This document shows positions 16,622 to 24,342 of a DNA stretch of 35,707 nucleotides, piece after piece. Source of the stretch: Lysobacterales bacterium (GTDB taxonomy: Bacteria > Pseudomonadota > Gammaproteobacteria > Xanthomonadales > SZUA-5). The stretch spans positions 1 through 35,707 of the forward strand of contig JALHRS010000057.1 of the NCBI GenBank assembly GCA_022841325.1. Direction: 5' to 3'. Made by a program: the position numbers and the translations under genes. The notes under the pieces are model-generated. The model searched no databases, was not told the DNA's origin, and saw only the letters and a list, made by a program, of their open reading frames with translations. Within the stretch, counting starts at the first letter, position 1. Every line of letters starts with the position of its first letter.

Positions 16622-17851
16622 TCAAACCTCCCGCACCAGCTCAGCCGTGACGCGCTCGTAGCCGAGATCCACAGCCGAATTCATCGCGGCGACCACGATG
16701 TTGTGCACGGCCAGTGGGTAGCTGTGATCCTCGGGAGTCTTGCTGCCCTGACGCACCAGAAGCAGCCGCTGACGCAGCGCGTCCAGCGCGGGGCCGTCGA
16801 ATACCGTGTCGATGCCGCGCGCCTTGTCCATGACGCGCTTGAGCTTGTGCTCGACGTAGGTGCGGACGTCGTCACCCAGCGGGCGAAGCGTGGCGATTTC
16901 GCAGCGGCGAATGACCTCGCGGGCCTGGGGGTTGCGGCGTTCGTCGAGGACGTGGCCGAGTTCGGTCTGGCCGATCAGGATGATGCCGATCAGCTTCTTG
17001 TAGCCGTCCTCGATCTCCCAAAATCGCTTGAGGAACTTCAACGTGCTGACGTTGAGGTCGTGGGCTTCTTCGATGACCAGGACGTGGGTGCGACCGGCCG
17101 CAGAGCTATCGAGCAGCGCACGTTCGACCTGGCGAGCCAGCGCCTCCAGACTGATCTTTGGCCGCTCGATGCTGATGTCCGCCAGGATGGCGTGACAGAT
17201 GTGGTGCGCGGTGAGCAGCTTCTTGTCGGTGGTCTTGGGCTGCACCACCGTGACGTTTTCCTCGGCGCGGCGCAGCCGCTCGATCAGATCTCGGCGGAGC
17301 ACGCTCTTGCCGGCGCCGCTCTCGCCGACGACCGCCAGAAATCCGCTGTGCTTCGCCGCGTAGTACATGGCCTCACGCACATAACGGGCGTCCCGGCTGT
17401 AGAACAGGTCTTGAGGACCGTCGATCTCGTTGACGAAGGGGTGACGCATCAAGCCAAAGTGGCGACGAGCAGCTTCTGAAAGCATTTCAGGCTCCGGGAT
17501 CGGGTTTTCGAAGGTCGGGGGAACGATTGAAGCGAAGGGCTTTTCAGCCTTGTTGCGCTGGCGCGAACGGGCTGCGGAGTCATCTGGCTCGAACAGCGCG
17601 TCGGTGCTGCCGCCTGCCGCAGCGACTACGGCCTCGATCCGCTGCTGCAGCTGCTCGCGGTCGTAACCGGCTGGCCACAATCCATGCCGAGCCAGGTAGT
17701 ACAGGCTGGTCTTGCTGATCGATTGACCCAGCGTCTGGTGGCGGATATCTGCCAGCTCTCGGGTCAGCATGGGCATGGGAATGCCGGCGTCCTGTAGGGC
17801 GCTGCGCAGCCGAATCGGAGGGTGGTTGAGTTGGTCGGGGCGGCGGCTCAT
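16622..17851 (-). CDS. AAA ATPase, transposition target protein (MuB/TniB-like)
   Basis: A 409-residue ATPase. In Mu-like and Tn552-like transposition such proteins bind target DNA and activate the transposase. The N-terminal region (about 10-60) looks like a helix-turn-helix; the AAA core has Walker A GESGAGKS (176-183), Walker B HVLVIEEAHD (256-265) and sensor IGQTELG (293-299), the ExeA/TniB pattern. It lies two small genes downstream of the transposase in the same operon. The start at 17851 overlaps the preceding stop (ATGA). Confidence 0.88.
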   Translation of the reverse strand: MSRRPDQLNHPPIRLRSALQDAGIPMPMLTRELADIRHQTLGQSISKTSLYYLARHGLWPAGYDREQLQQRIEAVVAAAGGSTDALFEPDDSAARSRQRNKAEKPFASIVPPTFENPIPEPEMLSEAARRHFGLMRHPFVNEIDGPQDLFYSRDARYVREAMYYAAKHSGFLAVVGESGAGKSVLRRDLIERLRRAEENVTVVQPKTTDKKLLTAHHICHAILADISIERPKISLEALARQVERALLDSSAAGRTHVLVIEEAHDLNVSTLKFLKRFWEIEDGYKKLIGIILIGQTELGHVLDERRNPQAREVIRRCEIATLRPLGDDVRTYVEHKLKRVMDKARGIDTVFDGPALDALRQRLLLVRQGSKTPEDHSYPLAVHNIVVAAMNSAVDLGYERVTAELVREV

Positions 17852-18069
17852 TGCGGCAGCCTCTCCGAGACATGGCAGCCTTCCGCTGGCACTCCCAGGA
17901 AAGGGAGCTGTACGCGTACCACGCCCAGGTCAAACTTCAGGCCGGGATGGTGCTCTCGCATCAGCTGCTTGCACTGAACGCGCAGCTTCCGGACGGAATC
18001 GCACCCTGACCAGACGGCTACCAATGGCTCGCCGTTGTCGCGTGCGTAGGACTCAACGCAGATATTCAT
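17848..18069 (-). CDS. small phage protein of unknown function
   Basis: A 73-residue protein (begins MNICVESYARDNGEPLVAVW) between the transposase and ATPase genes. No domain recognised. Start at 18069 chosen from the ATGA overlap with the upstream gene; the longer frame from 18108 lies inside that gene. Confidence 0.55.
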   Translation of the reverse strand: MNICVESYARDNGEPLVAVWSGCDSVRKLRVQCKQLMREHHPGLKFDLGVVRVQLPFLGVPAEGCHVSERLPQ

Positions 18070-18335
18070 GACGGCGCCCCTTCGCGCGACTTCATGCACG
18101 TGGGGCACTCGCAGCGCACCTCTTCTGCGGCCTTGTCCAGCTCCTCCGTCAGGATGTGCAGGTAGGCGTGCAGCGCGGCAATGCGCTGATGAGCCAGCAC
18201 AAGGTTCAATCGACCAGCGCCTGAGCGCTCGCCCGTGTATTCGTCGATCGCGTCCATCGCCGCAACGGCGACGGGTAGATCGAGGTCGTCGGGATCAAAC
18301 CGCCGATTGGCGGGTGCAACAATTGGGTCTGGCAT
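18066..18335 (-). CDS. small phage protein with CxCxxC motif
   Basis: An 89-residue acidic helical protein ending with CECPTCMKSREG, a possible metal-binding tail. It begins six bases after the transposase stop. Function unknown; it belongs to the operon by position and overlaps its downstream neighbour by ATGA. Confidence 0.55.
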   Translation of the reverse strand: MPDPIVAPANRRFDPDDLDLPVAVAAMDAIDEYTGERSGAGRLNLVLAHQRIAALHAYLHILTEELDKAAEEVRCECPTCMKSREGAPS

Positions 18336-18341
18336 GGTCGG

Positions 18342-20108
18342 TTACCGGACGATTGCGAGTCGCGGGCGTTCTTCCTGTACTGGTTGCGACAAGCGGTTGA
18401 CGATGTCCTGAAGATCCGTCTCCTGGACGCCTTGCGGGTACCACTGCCCGATCCGCTCGCGGTCTTCGGGCGTGATGGGTCGGCCGAGCCATTCGCGCAG
18501 GGCGCGTAGGGCCTCGACCATTGAGAGGGGCTTGACCTCGATCTGTACTGGGTTGGGCAGGTTCAGATCGGTGCCGCGGCGAACGATGTGCGAGGGCGCT
18601 GCCGCGGCTGCCTCGCGAACATCCTTGAAGGGGTCGAGCGTTCCCCCAAAAGGAACTACACCTTTGTCTTTTGCCTTGCGTGCCTCTGCCAGATCGCGAG
18701 TGCCGTATGCGATTTCGGCCAGGTCTTTGCGCTTGGTGTCAGCGGGCGTATCGGCCTTCGCGGCGAAGCGCTCTCCGATGACCGGAGCGTCGATCGGGAA
18801 GCCAAACTGGTCGACCTGCTGCGGCGTGCACTCCACATAGCGCACGCGGCCGTCGCCATCTTTGCGAACGATGCAGATATTTGGCGCGTGGTACGCGCTA
18901 ACCACCACGTCAACCGCGTCGCCGTTGGAAACGCCTTCAATATGATCGACGTTGTAACTGGACGAACCGTGACCCTTGACCGCGAAGCTGATGGTCAAGT
19001 CGCCACGCACCACTCGGCGCTCGGGCTTGCTGGTCAGCAGCAACTCGCACTGCGAGCGTTCGGGGCGGAAGCGAAGTTGGTCCGCGCGGATTAACTGCCA
19101 AAGGCCGTAGCGCGAACCCAGCAGCTTACCGTCGCGGTAGAAGGGCTCGGAGTTCTTGGCAACCAGCCACTCATCCAAGTGGCGATTCAGCTCCTCCACA
19201 GACGGGACTGCGCAGAACGGCAGCCTGCCCTCGAAATCAAGTTCAACCAGGTTATTGCCCTGTTCTACCTGGCCTTTGGCGCGTGGGTTGCCAGGTGTGT
19301 GAGCCCAGTGTCGCACCTGAAGCGCGGTCAGCATGTGTTGAACCGCGTGTGACTTGTTGGCTGATCCGGCGTCCCATACCAACTGCCACGGCACACCGCG
19401 CATGATGTGTCGCGGATCGCGCGGCGCCATCGCATCCATGAGAAATTCAAAGACCGACTCGCTGGACTCGCCCTTGAGCGCATAGAAGCGTGCGAAGATC
19501 GCTCCTGATGTGTGATCCGTCTGCACGTACCGCCACACCCGCAACGGGTTCATCTTCTCTACGTACGCGGTGTTGTTCTTGTAGAACTTTGAATTGGTGT
19601 CCAGGATGCGAACGCGCCCGCCTTCGTAAAAGACGACACACAGCGACGGATCGATCTGCCAAACATGATTGGGGTGCAGCGAACGCAGGCGCGTATGCGG
19701 CGCCGCCTTGCTGAGTTGGCGCGGCAGCAGCTCAGCTTCGCGCAAAACGCGCTCGGCGGTGGAGAGGCTGATGCTCCGATCGACCTCGCTATTTGCCTGC
19801 GCGATCGAGAGCGCCACTTTCAGCGACGTGACTTGTTTGCCATTGCGACGCCCACCCTGGGCCAGCATCGAGGCCAGGAATTTCGCCCGATCCAGCGGTA
19901 ACCGACTGTCGCCCTTGTCCTTGCGCGCCTTGCGACCGGTTACGCGGTCAGCTTTGTCCTTGAGCCAACGGTGCACCGTGACCGGTGTCACCCCTAGCTT
20001 GTCGGCGGCTGACTTCACCAATGACGACTTGCCGCCATGCGGCGTGGCGTCCAGCTGAATCTTCAGTTCGCGTAGCAGATCGGACTCGGCAAAGTCGCGC
20101 GAGGACAT
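18342..20108 (-). CDS. DDE transposase of the BcepMu/Tn552-like type
   Basis: A 588-residue transposase/integrase. The N-terminal part holds a helix-turn-helix (SLVKSAADKLGVTPVTVHRW, about 29-48). The catalytic core carries Asp153 (HVWQIDPS), Asp246 (WQLVWDAGS) and Glu282 (KGQVEQGNN), with exactly 35 residues between the last two, the canonical D,D(35)E. A Mu-transposase-like C-terminal beta-barrel follows (VVRGDLTISFAVKGHGSSSY), and a tail for ATPase contact is likely (to 588). All catalytic residues are intact, so the protein may be active. It moves the element by cut-and-paste or replicative transposition; which of the two cannot be told here. Confidence 0.92.
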   Translation of the reverse strand: MSSRDFAESDLLRELKIQLDATPHGGKSSLVKSAADKLGVTPVTVHRWLKDKADRVTGRKARKDKGDSRLPLDRAKFLASMLAQGGRRNGKQVTSLKVALSIAQANSEVDRSISLSTAERVLREAELLPRQLSKAAPHTRLRSLHPNHVWQIDPSLCVVFYEGGRVRILDTNSKFYKNNTAYVEKMNPLRVWRYVQTDHTSGAIFARFYALKGESSESVFEFLMDAMAPRDPRHIMRGVPWQLVWDAGSANKSHAVQHMLTALQVRHWAHTPGNPRAKGQVEQGNNLVELDFEGRLPFCAVPSVEELNRHLDEWLVAKNSEPFYRDGKLLGSRYGLWQLIRADQLRFRPERSQCELLLTSKPERRVVRGDLTISFAVKGHGSSSYNVDHIEGVSNGDAVDVVVSAYHAPNICIVRKDGDGRVRYVECTPQQVDQFGFPIDAPVIGERFAAKADTPADTKRKDLAEIAYGTRDLAEARKAKDKGVVPFGGTLDPFKDVREAAAAAPSHIVRRGTDLNLPNPVQIEVKPLSMVEALRALREWLGRPITPEDRERIGQWYPQGVQETDLQDIVNRLSQPVQEERPRLAIVR

Positions 20109-20112
20109 GGTC

Positions 20113-20481
20113 TTAGCTCTGGATTAGGATGTTCAGGCGCGCGGTGTGCGCGTTGGTGAGAGTGACGAGCTCGTTGATGTACTCGCGGGTCTCGTCATCC
20201 AGCGGCGTCTGGCTTTCGCCGTATTCGGCCAGGGCTTTGCGCACGGCCTTCTCCAGCTCGTTGCAAGCCATCTTCACGGACACCTGCGCAACCTGAGCGT
20301 CGAACAGGATTTGCTCCGCCTTTTCCCTCGCCTCGGACTTCTTCCAGGTGCGCAATTCACGGTCGAGAGAGTTGATCTTCTGGTCCTTTGCACCGATCAG
20401 TTCGTCCTTGGCCTGCAGCAGATCGCGCTGTTTGCGTGCCAATGCGCGGACTTCCTTCTGATGTGGCGAGCTTACGACCAA
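20113..20481 (-). CDS. coiled-coil protein at the head of the early operon
   Basis: A predominantly helical protein of about 122 residues with a heptad-like stretch (RKQRDLLQAKDELIGAKDQK, then INSLDREL). No family recognised. It precedes the transposase by four bases. The start is uncertain: the only in-frame near-start is a TTG at 20481, yet the frame stays open and protein-like up to about 20550 (SESLFELECTLLGLGQWSDS) without ATG or GTG. The gene may have lost its proper start. Confidence 0.5.
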   Translation of the reverse strand: MVVSSPHQKEVRALARKQRDLLQAKDELIGAKDQKINSLDRELRTWKKSEAREKAEQILFDAQVAQVSVKMACNELEKAVRKALAEYGESQTPLDDETREYINELVTLTNAHTARLNILIQS

Positions 20482-20615
20482 GCTATCGCTCCACTGACCA
20501 AGCCCGAGCAGGGTGCATTCGAGTTCGAATAGCGATTCGCTCTTCGACCCACGTCACAAGACCCTAGCCCTACACCCCAAATAGGCTGCACCCGTCAAAC
20601 CACCGGGATGCAGCG
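20482..20615. promoter_or_regulatory. divergent control region between early and late genes
   Basis: About 134 bases separate the leftward early operon from the rightward lysis genes, so promoters for both must lie here or nearby. The inverted repeat CGAAT-AGCG-ATTCG (20526-20539) is a possible operator. No convincing -35/-10 pair is seen. Confidence 0.3.
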
Positions 20616-20954
20616 ATGGGCGAGCGCGATACGCAGGCTGGGCCGGCTGAAGGGCCGATTCCTCTTTCTCCAACGCAAGCGGCGTTGCACGAGTTCATCA
20701 GCGGCTGGCCAGTGCTGCTGCTGTTTGTGCTTTGCCTGGCTGCGGTCTGGGCGGTTGCGCCAGAGCGCGCCGCGATCGCCGTTTGGATCCTGTGCCGGCT
20801 GGCGCTGGGTGCGTTCGCTGGCAACCTGTTTGGCGGGCTGCTGATCCCGATCGGCGATCCGCAGGCTTTGAGTGGGATTGCGCGCGGCAACGCCATCAAC
20901 GCGCGGGCGATCTGCATCGGCTTTGGCATGCTGGCTGCCGGGTGGACGCTGTGA
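20616..20954 (+). CDS. putative holin (small membrane protein)
   Basis: A 112-residue protein with three predicted hydrophobic segments (about 31-48, 52-77, 93-112) and a short polar N-terminus. Position directly before an endolysin-type gene suggests a holin, which would permeabilise the inner membrane. No specific holin family is recognised, so the role rests on topology and context. The ribosome site is weak (GGGATG). Its stop overlaps the next start (GTGA). Confidence 0.6.
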   Translation: MGERDTQAGPAEGPIPLSPTQAALHEFISGWPVLLLFVLCLAAVWAVAPERAAIAVWILCRLALGAFAGNLFGGLLIPIGDPQALSGIARGNAINARAICIGFGMLAAGWTL

Positions 20955-21712
20955 TCACGCTTGCCATCCTGGCACTGATGATGCTGGCCTTTCGCGTCGG
21001 CGTGAATCATTGGCCGGCCATGATGGAGTGGGCTGACCGTCGCGGCAGTGCCCGGACGCTGAATGTTGCGTGGTGGATCGACTTTGCTGTCATCGCCACG
21101 TTGGCTTTCGGTGTGCTCAGCCGCGCGGACGCGGCCGACTCTACTCAGTTGCGCGTTCCCATCCGCGCCGACGGCTACCAGAAGCTATTGGAGCGCGAGG
21201 CGATCTCGCGGTTTGGGCTTGCCGCGCCCGTAGCCTTGCTGGCCGCGCAGCTGCACCAGGAGTCGCATTGGCGGACTGACGCGCAATCGCCCTATGCCCA
21301 GGGCCTGGCGCAGTTCACACCGGCGACGGCTGCGTGGATTCCTGATGTCTGCCCGGAGATCGGCGCCCCGAATGTCTGGGACGCGCGTTGGTCCATCCGG
21401 GCACAAGCCTGCTACATGCGCCATCTGCACCGACAACTGGCTGACACGGCGACGCCGTGCGACCGCTGGGCAATGGCGCTGAGTGCCTACAACGGAGGCT
21501 TGGGGTGGCTCAATCGCGACCGGAGATTGGCATCGGCTACCGGAGCCGACAGCGCCATCTGGTTTGACCAGGTCGAGTTTCACTCCAAGCGCGCGGCGTG
21601 GGCGTTCAAGGAAAACCGCGAATACCCGCGCCGCATCTTGCTGACGCTCGAACCCCTCTACCTGGCGGCTGGCTGGCCCGGCCGCGCTACGTGCCCGGAG
21701 GTACCCCGATGA
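20951..21712 (+). CDS. phage lytic transglycosylase (SLT-type endolysin)
   Basis: A 253-residue protein with a GTG start inside the stop of the holin-like gene. Two hydrophobic segments (about 2-16, 41-55) precede a lysozyme-like transglycosylase domain: the likely catalytic Glu104 in LHQESHWRTDAQSPYAQGL, then AQFTPATAAW, and SAYNGGLGWLNRDRR. Such enzymes cleave peptidoglycan glycan strands during lysis or DNA entry. The membrane anchors suggest a signal-anchor endolysin. The downstream gene overlaps by ATGA. Confidence 0.8.
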   Translation: MITLAILALMMLAFRVGVNHWPAMMEWADRRGSARTLNVAWWIDFAVIATLAFGVLSRADAADSTQLRVPIRADGYQKLLEREAISRFGLAAPVALLAAQLHQESHWRTDAQSPYAQGLAQFTPATAAWIPDVCPEIGAPNVWDARWSIRAQACYMRHLHRQLADTATPCDRWAMALSAYNGGLGWLNRDRRLASATGADSAIWFDQVEFHSKRAAWAFKENREYPRRILLTLEPLYLAAGWPGRATCPEVPR

Positions 21713-22292
21713 ATGTGTCGCCCGAATTGGCTGCTGAACTGCAGGCCATTTTCTCTTCGCCGCCGGCTCTCCTATCGGCGATCAATGATCGGCTGCAGCA
21801 AATTCAGATTCTCGGCTCACGCTGGGCGGAGCTGACCGGCAAGACGACGATGCCGACGGGCTGTCCACTTCGCTTCGCTACAGCATCAACTATGCGCAGC
21901 TGACCGCAAATGAGATCCAAAGCCTGCAGTCCTTTGTGACGCTTCCGCAAGCAACGGTGGAGTCGCTGCGTCGAGCTGATCGCAAGGTCTACGCGACAAC
22001 GGCTACCCATAGCCACTATCAGCGGGCGGCTGAGCAGGACGCAGCTGATACGTTGATCGTTGATACGTCGAGTGCTCTGAGTGAAGTGAACAACCGCTGC
22101 GGTCTGTTCGCTTCGCGCCGTAAGGTAGGTGGCGCTTCCCTTCGCGATCTCCCCAAGTTTTCCGCTTTGGAGCCTGGCCAATGCTGGACCGTTGAGTCTG
22201 CACGTTGGGGCACATTCAACGTGTTCGTGCAGCTCGTAGGCGGCACCTTGCTGGGAACCACACCAATTATCCGAGTTCGCGTCTGGAGGTAG
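21709..22292 (+). pseudogene. frameshifted late gene of unknown function
   Basis: The frame from 21709 (MNVSPELAAELQAIFSSPP) runs into nonsense after about residue 45 and stops at 21903. The -1 frame continues smoothly (DGLSTSLRYSINYAQLTANE, then IQSLQSFVTLPQATVESLRR) to 22292, ending IIRVRVWR. A single lost base around 21835-21855 would join them into one protein of about 193 residues. No slippery heptamer is visible at the junction, so this looks like a mutation or sequence error rather than programmed shifting. Function unknown. Confidence 0.65.
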
Positions 22293-22294
22293 TC

Positions 22295-23191
22295 ATGGGG
22301 TCCATGCTGTCGCTGCTGAACTACATTGATCGGTCCTCGATCAGCATCACGGCATCGCCGACCGCGCTGGGCGGGTTGCCGACGAGCAACATGAAGGTGC
22401 CCTGGTTCGATGGGATCGCGCGAGGAAGCTCGGCCGCCTACACGGTCTCGTTTTCGTGGCAGCAGGACATCCGCATTGAGGAAAACATCGATCCGGGTGA
22501 CGTCACCGATCTGGTCGCTATTCTCGGCATCAACTGGCGCAGCCTGTTCGCCGCGGACCTGCGTTGGTGGAACGATGGTGGATCCTACGCAACCCCTGCC
22601 GGCAGTCTTCTCAAGTCGTGGTATGGCGACTATCCCAATCGGTGGCCGGGTCGGATTCCGCGGAACATCTTCATGGCCCTTCCGCAGCCAACCGTAGCGA
22701 AGTATTGGCGCGTCGACGTGACACTTGGTACCTACTTGGAGGGCGCAGCTTGGGCGTGGGAGGCTCGTCGACTGTGGTCTGGGCCTGCTCTGCGCTTCAT
22801 GGTCAGCAGCCCGCTGCGAACTAAGTACCTAGGAACTGAAGCGGTGGCCATCGGCGAAACCGCTATCCCCTCGGTTGGCGAGGGCCAAGCCTACCGCCGA
22901 GTGAGCTTTCAGGGCCGTGCCATCCCAATCGCTGACATCTATGGTCCAACGCCGTCGGCTGTGAACTCGATTCACCAGCGTATGTACGAGAAGGGTCCGG
23001 ATCGCGAGTGCATCTTTTTGCCTCGAACCGAGTGGCCGACCTTCGGAGATACAACCCAGCTTATGGGAGTTTACGGTCGCCTTGATGGTTCGCTGGAGAC
23101 AGTCCAGCTGCGAGGCAACCGGTTCGACATATCGGGCGAGATTGTCGAAGTTCCAGCGCCGCTGCCGTATCCGTTGTTCGCACCAGCCTGA
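22295..23191 (+). CDS. phage structural-like protein, possibly tail-associated
   Basis: A 298-residue protein starting at an ATG with GGAGG upstream. Its layout, an opening LLNYIDRSSI, a DPGDVTDLVAILGINWRSLF strand region, a YWRVDVTLG strand and a late FDISGEIVEV, recalls tail-associated proteins of siphophages with discoidin-like beta-sandwich domains. That is a resemblance from memory and not proof. No tail tape-measure, tube or baseplate gene accompanies it. It ends one base before a 26-bp palindrome. Confidence 0.55.
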   Translation: MGSMLSLLNYIDRSSISITASPTALGGLPTSNMKVPWFDGIARGSSAAYTVSFSWQQDIRIEENIDPGDVTDLVAILGINWRSLFAADLRWWNDGGSYATPAGSLLKSWYGDYPNRWPGRIPRNIFMALPQPTVAKYWRVDVTLGTYLEGAAWAWEARRLWSGPALRFMVSSPLRTKYLGTEAVAIGETAIPSVGEGQAYRRVSFQGRAIPIADIYGPTPSAVNSIHQRMYEKGPDRECIFLPRTEWPTFGDTTQLMGVYGRLDGSLETVQLRGNRFDISGEIVEVPAPLPYPLFAPA

Positions 23192-23192
23192 C

Positions 23193-23218
23193 CCAATGCG
23201 ACGACGTCGTCGCATTGG
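23193..23218. repeat. 26-bp perfect palindrome after the last late gene
   Basis: CCAATGCGACGACG is followed by its exact reverse complement. It could form a 13-bp hairpin and end transcription, but no U-tract follows. The inner 20 bases equal those at 11893-11912. Confidence 0.9.
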
Positions 23219-23255
23219 TGCGTTACGCTGTGCGGAGAAGTGTTCGCGAGCGCTG

Positions 23256-23304
23256 AAAATCCGACCGCAGTCATTTATGTCAAAATCCGACCGCATTTAT
23301 GTCA
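23256..23304. other. candidate right end with tandem repeat
   Basis: Two units, AAAATCCGACCGCA-GTCA-TTTATGTC (23256-23281) and AAAATCCGACCGCA-TTTATGTCA (23282-23304), lie head to tail. Such repeated sites are typical of transposase binding at Mu/Tn552/IS21-like ends. Read inward, the outer edge starts TGACATAA as at 10842. Confidence 0.55.
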
Positions 23305-23316
23305 GCGCGCATCACC

Positions 23317-23372
23317 GTGCCCCGTGCCCCGTGCCCCGTGCCCCGTGCACCCTGCCCCGTGCACCCTGCCCC
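23317..23372. repeat. GTGCCCC heptamer tract (inverse of GGGGCAC)
   Basis: Eight heptamers: four exact GTGCCCC, then alternating GTGCACC and CTGCCCC. It begins 13 bases outside the proposed right end of the element, in the leader of cnoX. Confidence 0.9.
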
Positions 23373-23475
23373 TCCCACGGCAACTCCGCAGTTTCTGCGC
23401 ATTGCGCCTCGCCATCACATTGCTTTTCCGGATTCCGCCCCAACATCGCAGCACATTGCCTTCTGGAGCCGTGCC

Positions 23476-24342
23476 ATGACCGCCTCGACCGACATCTTCC
23501 ATGCGACACAGGACAACTTCGAGACGGATGTACTCGAAGCCTCGTTCACCACGCCGGTGCTGGTCGATTTCTGGGCGCCCTGGTGCGGGCCCTGCAAGAC
23601 CCTGATGCCGATGCTGGATCGCATCGTCACCGAGGCCAAGGGCACGGTGAAGCTGGCCAAGGTCAACACCGACGAGGAAATGGCGCTGGCCGGCAGCTTC
23701 GGCATCCGCAGCCTGCCGACCGTGGTGCTGTTCAAGGACGGCCGACCGGTGGACGGATTCATGGGCGCCCAGCCCGAAGGCGCAGTCCGGGCCCTGTTGG
23801 CCAAGCATGTGGGCGCCGCGCCCGCGGTAGCCGAAGTCGAGGAAGACTTCGACGTCGACCCCAACAGCGAAGATCTGGCCACCCTGATCGATACTCTGCA
23901 GGGCGAAATCGAGGCCCATCCGGAAAAGCCCGAGCTGAAGGCCGAACTGGCCGACGCACTGCTTCGTGGCGGCGCACTCGAGGAAGCCGTGGCCCTGCTC
24001 GATCAGCTGCCGGCCGAGGCTCAGGACCATGACGCCACGCGCCGCGCACGCGCTCGTCTGGGCTTCATCCAGGCTGTCGAACAGGCGCCGGGCGATGCCG
24101 AACTGCAGACCGCGATTGCTCAGGACGCCGGCAATCTGCTGGCCCGCTATCAGCTCGGCGCCCTGTTCCTGCTGGCCGGGCAATACGCCGCGGGCATGGA
24201 TCAGTTCCTGACCATCCTGCGCACCGACCGCAAGTTCAATGACGACCTTGGCCGACGCGCCCTGATCGATGCTTTCCGCCTGGTGCCGGACCAGGAACTG
24301 GTCGGCGATTATCGCCGGCGCATGACCAGCCTGCTGTTCTGA
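23476..24342 (+). CDS. cnoX: chaperedoxin CnoX (thioredoxin-TPR protein, YbbN)
   Basis: A 288-residue cytoplasmic protein. The N-terminal thioredoxin domain carries WCGPC (Cys37, Cys40) and a cis-proline segment SLPTVVLF; the C-terminal half is TPR-like (about 130-288, ALLRGGALEEAVALLDQLP). CnoX protects clients from oxidative aggregation and hands them to GroEL. Many homologues have a changed CxxC, while this one keeps a full redox site. The start at 23476 with GGAG upstream fits the family; the open frame before it crosses the heptamer repeats. Confidence 0.9.
   Translation: MTASTDIFHATQDNFETDVLEASFTTPVLVDFWAPWCGPCKTLMPMLDRIVTEAKGTVKLAKVNTDEEMALAGSFGIRSLPTVVLFKDGRPVDGFMGAQPEGAVRALLAKHVGAAPAVAEVEEDFDVDPNSEDLATLIDTLQGEIEAHPEKPELKAELADALLRGGALEEAVALLDQLPAEAQDHDATRRARARLGFIQAVEQAPGDAELQTAIAQDAGNLLARYQLGALFLLAGQYAAGMDQFLTILRTDRKFNDDLGRRALIDAFRLVPDQELVGDYRRRMTSLLF

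Larger units (their letters stand above)
10842..23304. mobile_element. BcepMu-type transposable-phage-like element, about 12.5 kb
   Basis: The interval holds a leftward early module (transposase, AAA ATPase, DUF2786 protein, Gam, adenine methyltransferase, GemA, Mor-like activator, Dam) and a rightward lysis module, in the order known for BcepMu-like transposable phages. Both proposed ends read TGACATAA from outside in; the right end carries a tandem repeat. The flanking five bases (GTCTG left, GCGCG right) do not match, so no target duplication is seen. There is no terminase, portal, capsid, sheath or tube gene and no recognisable repressor. It is either a decayed prophage or a reduced element depending on a helper. 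The gene module is well supported; the exact ends are not. Confidence 0.75.

Noticed and set aside
21830..21910. Programmed frameshift in a tail assembly gene
   Set aside because: No slippery heptamer, no tape-measure gene downstream, and the protein does not resemble tail chaperones.
23256..23304. Independent IS21-family insertion
   Set aside because: The repeat resembles IS21-like ends, but no istA/istB genes are present; I keep it as a less likely alternative to the element's own end.
23299..23475. Upstream extension of cnoX
   Set aside because: It is made of the GTGCCCC heptamers and encodes a proline/arginine repeat unlike any thioredoxin N-terminus.
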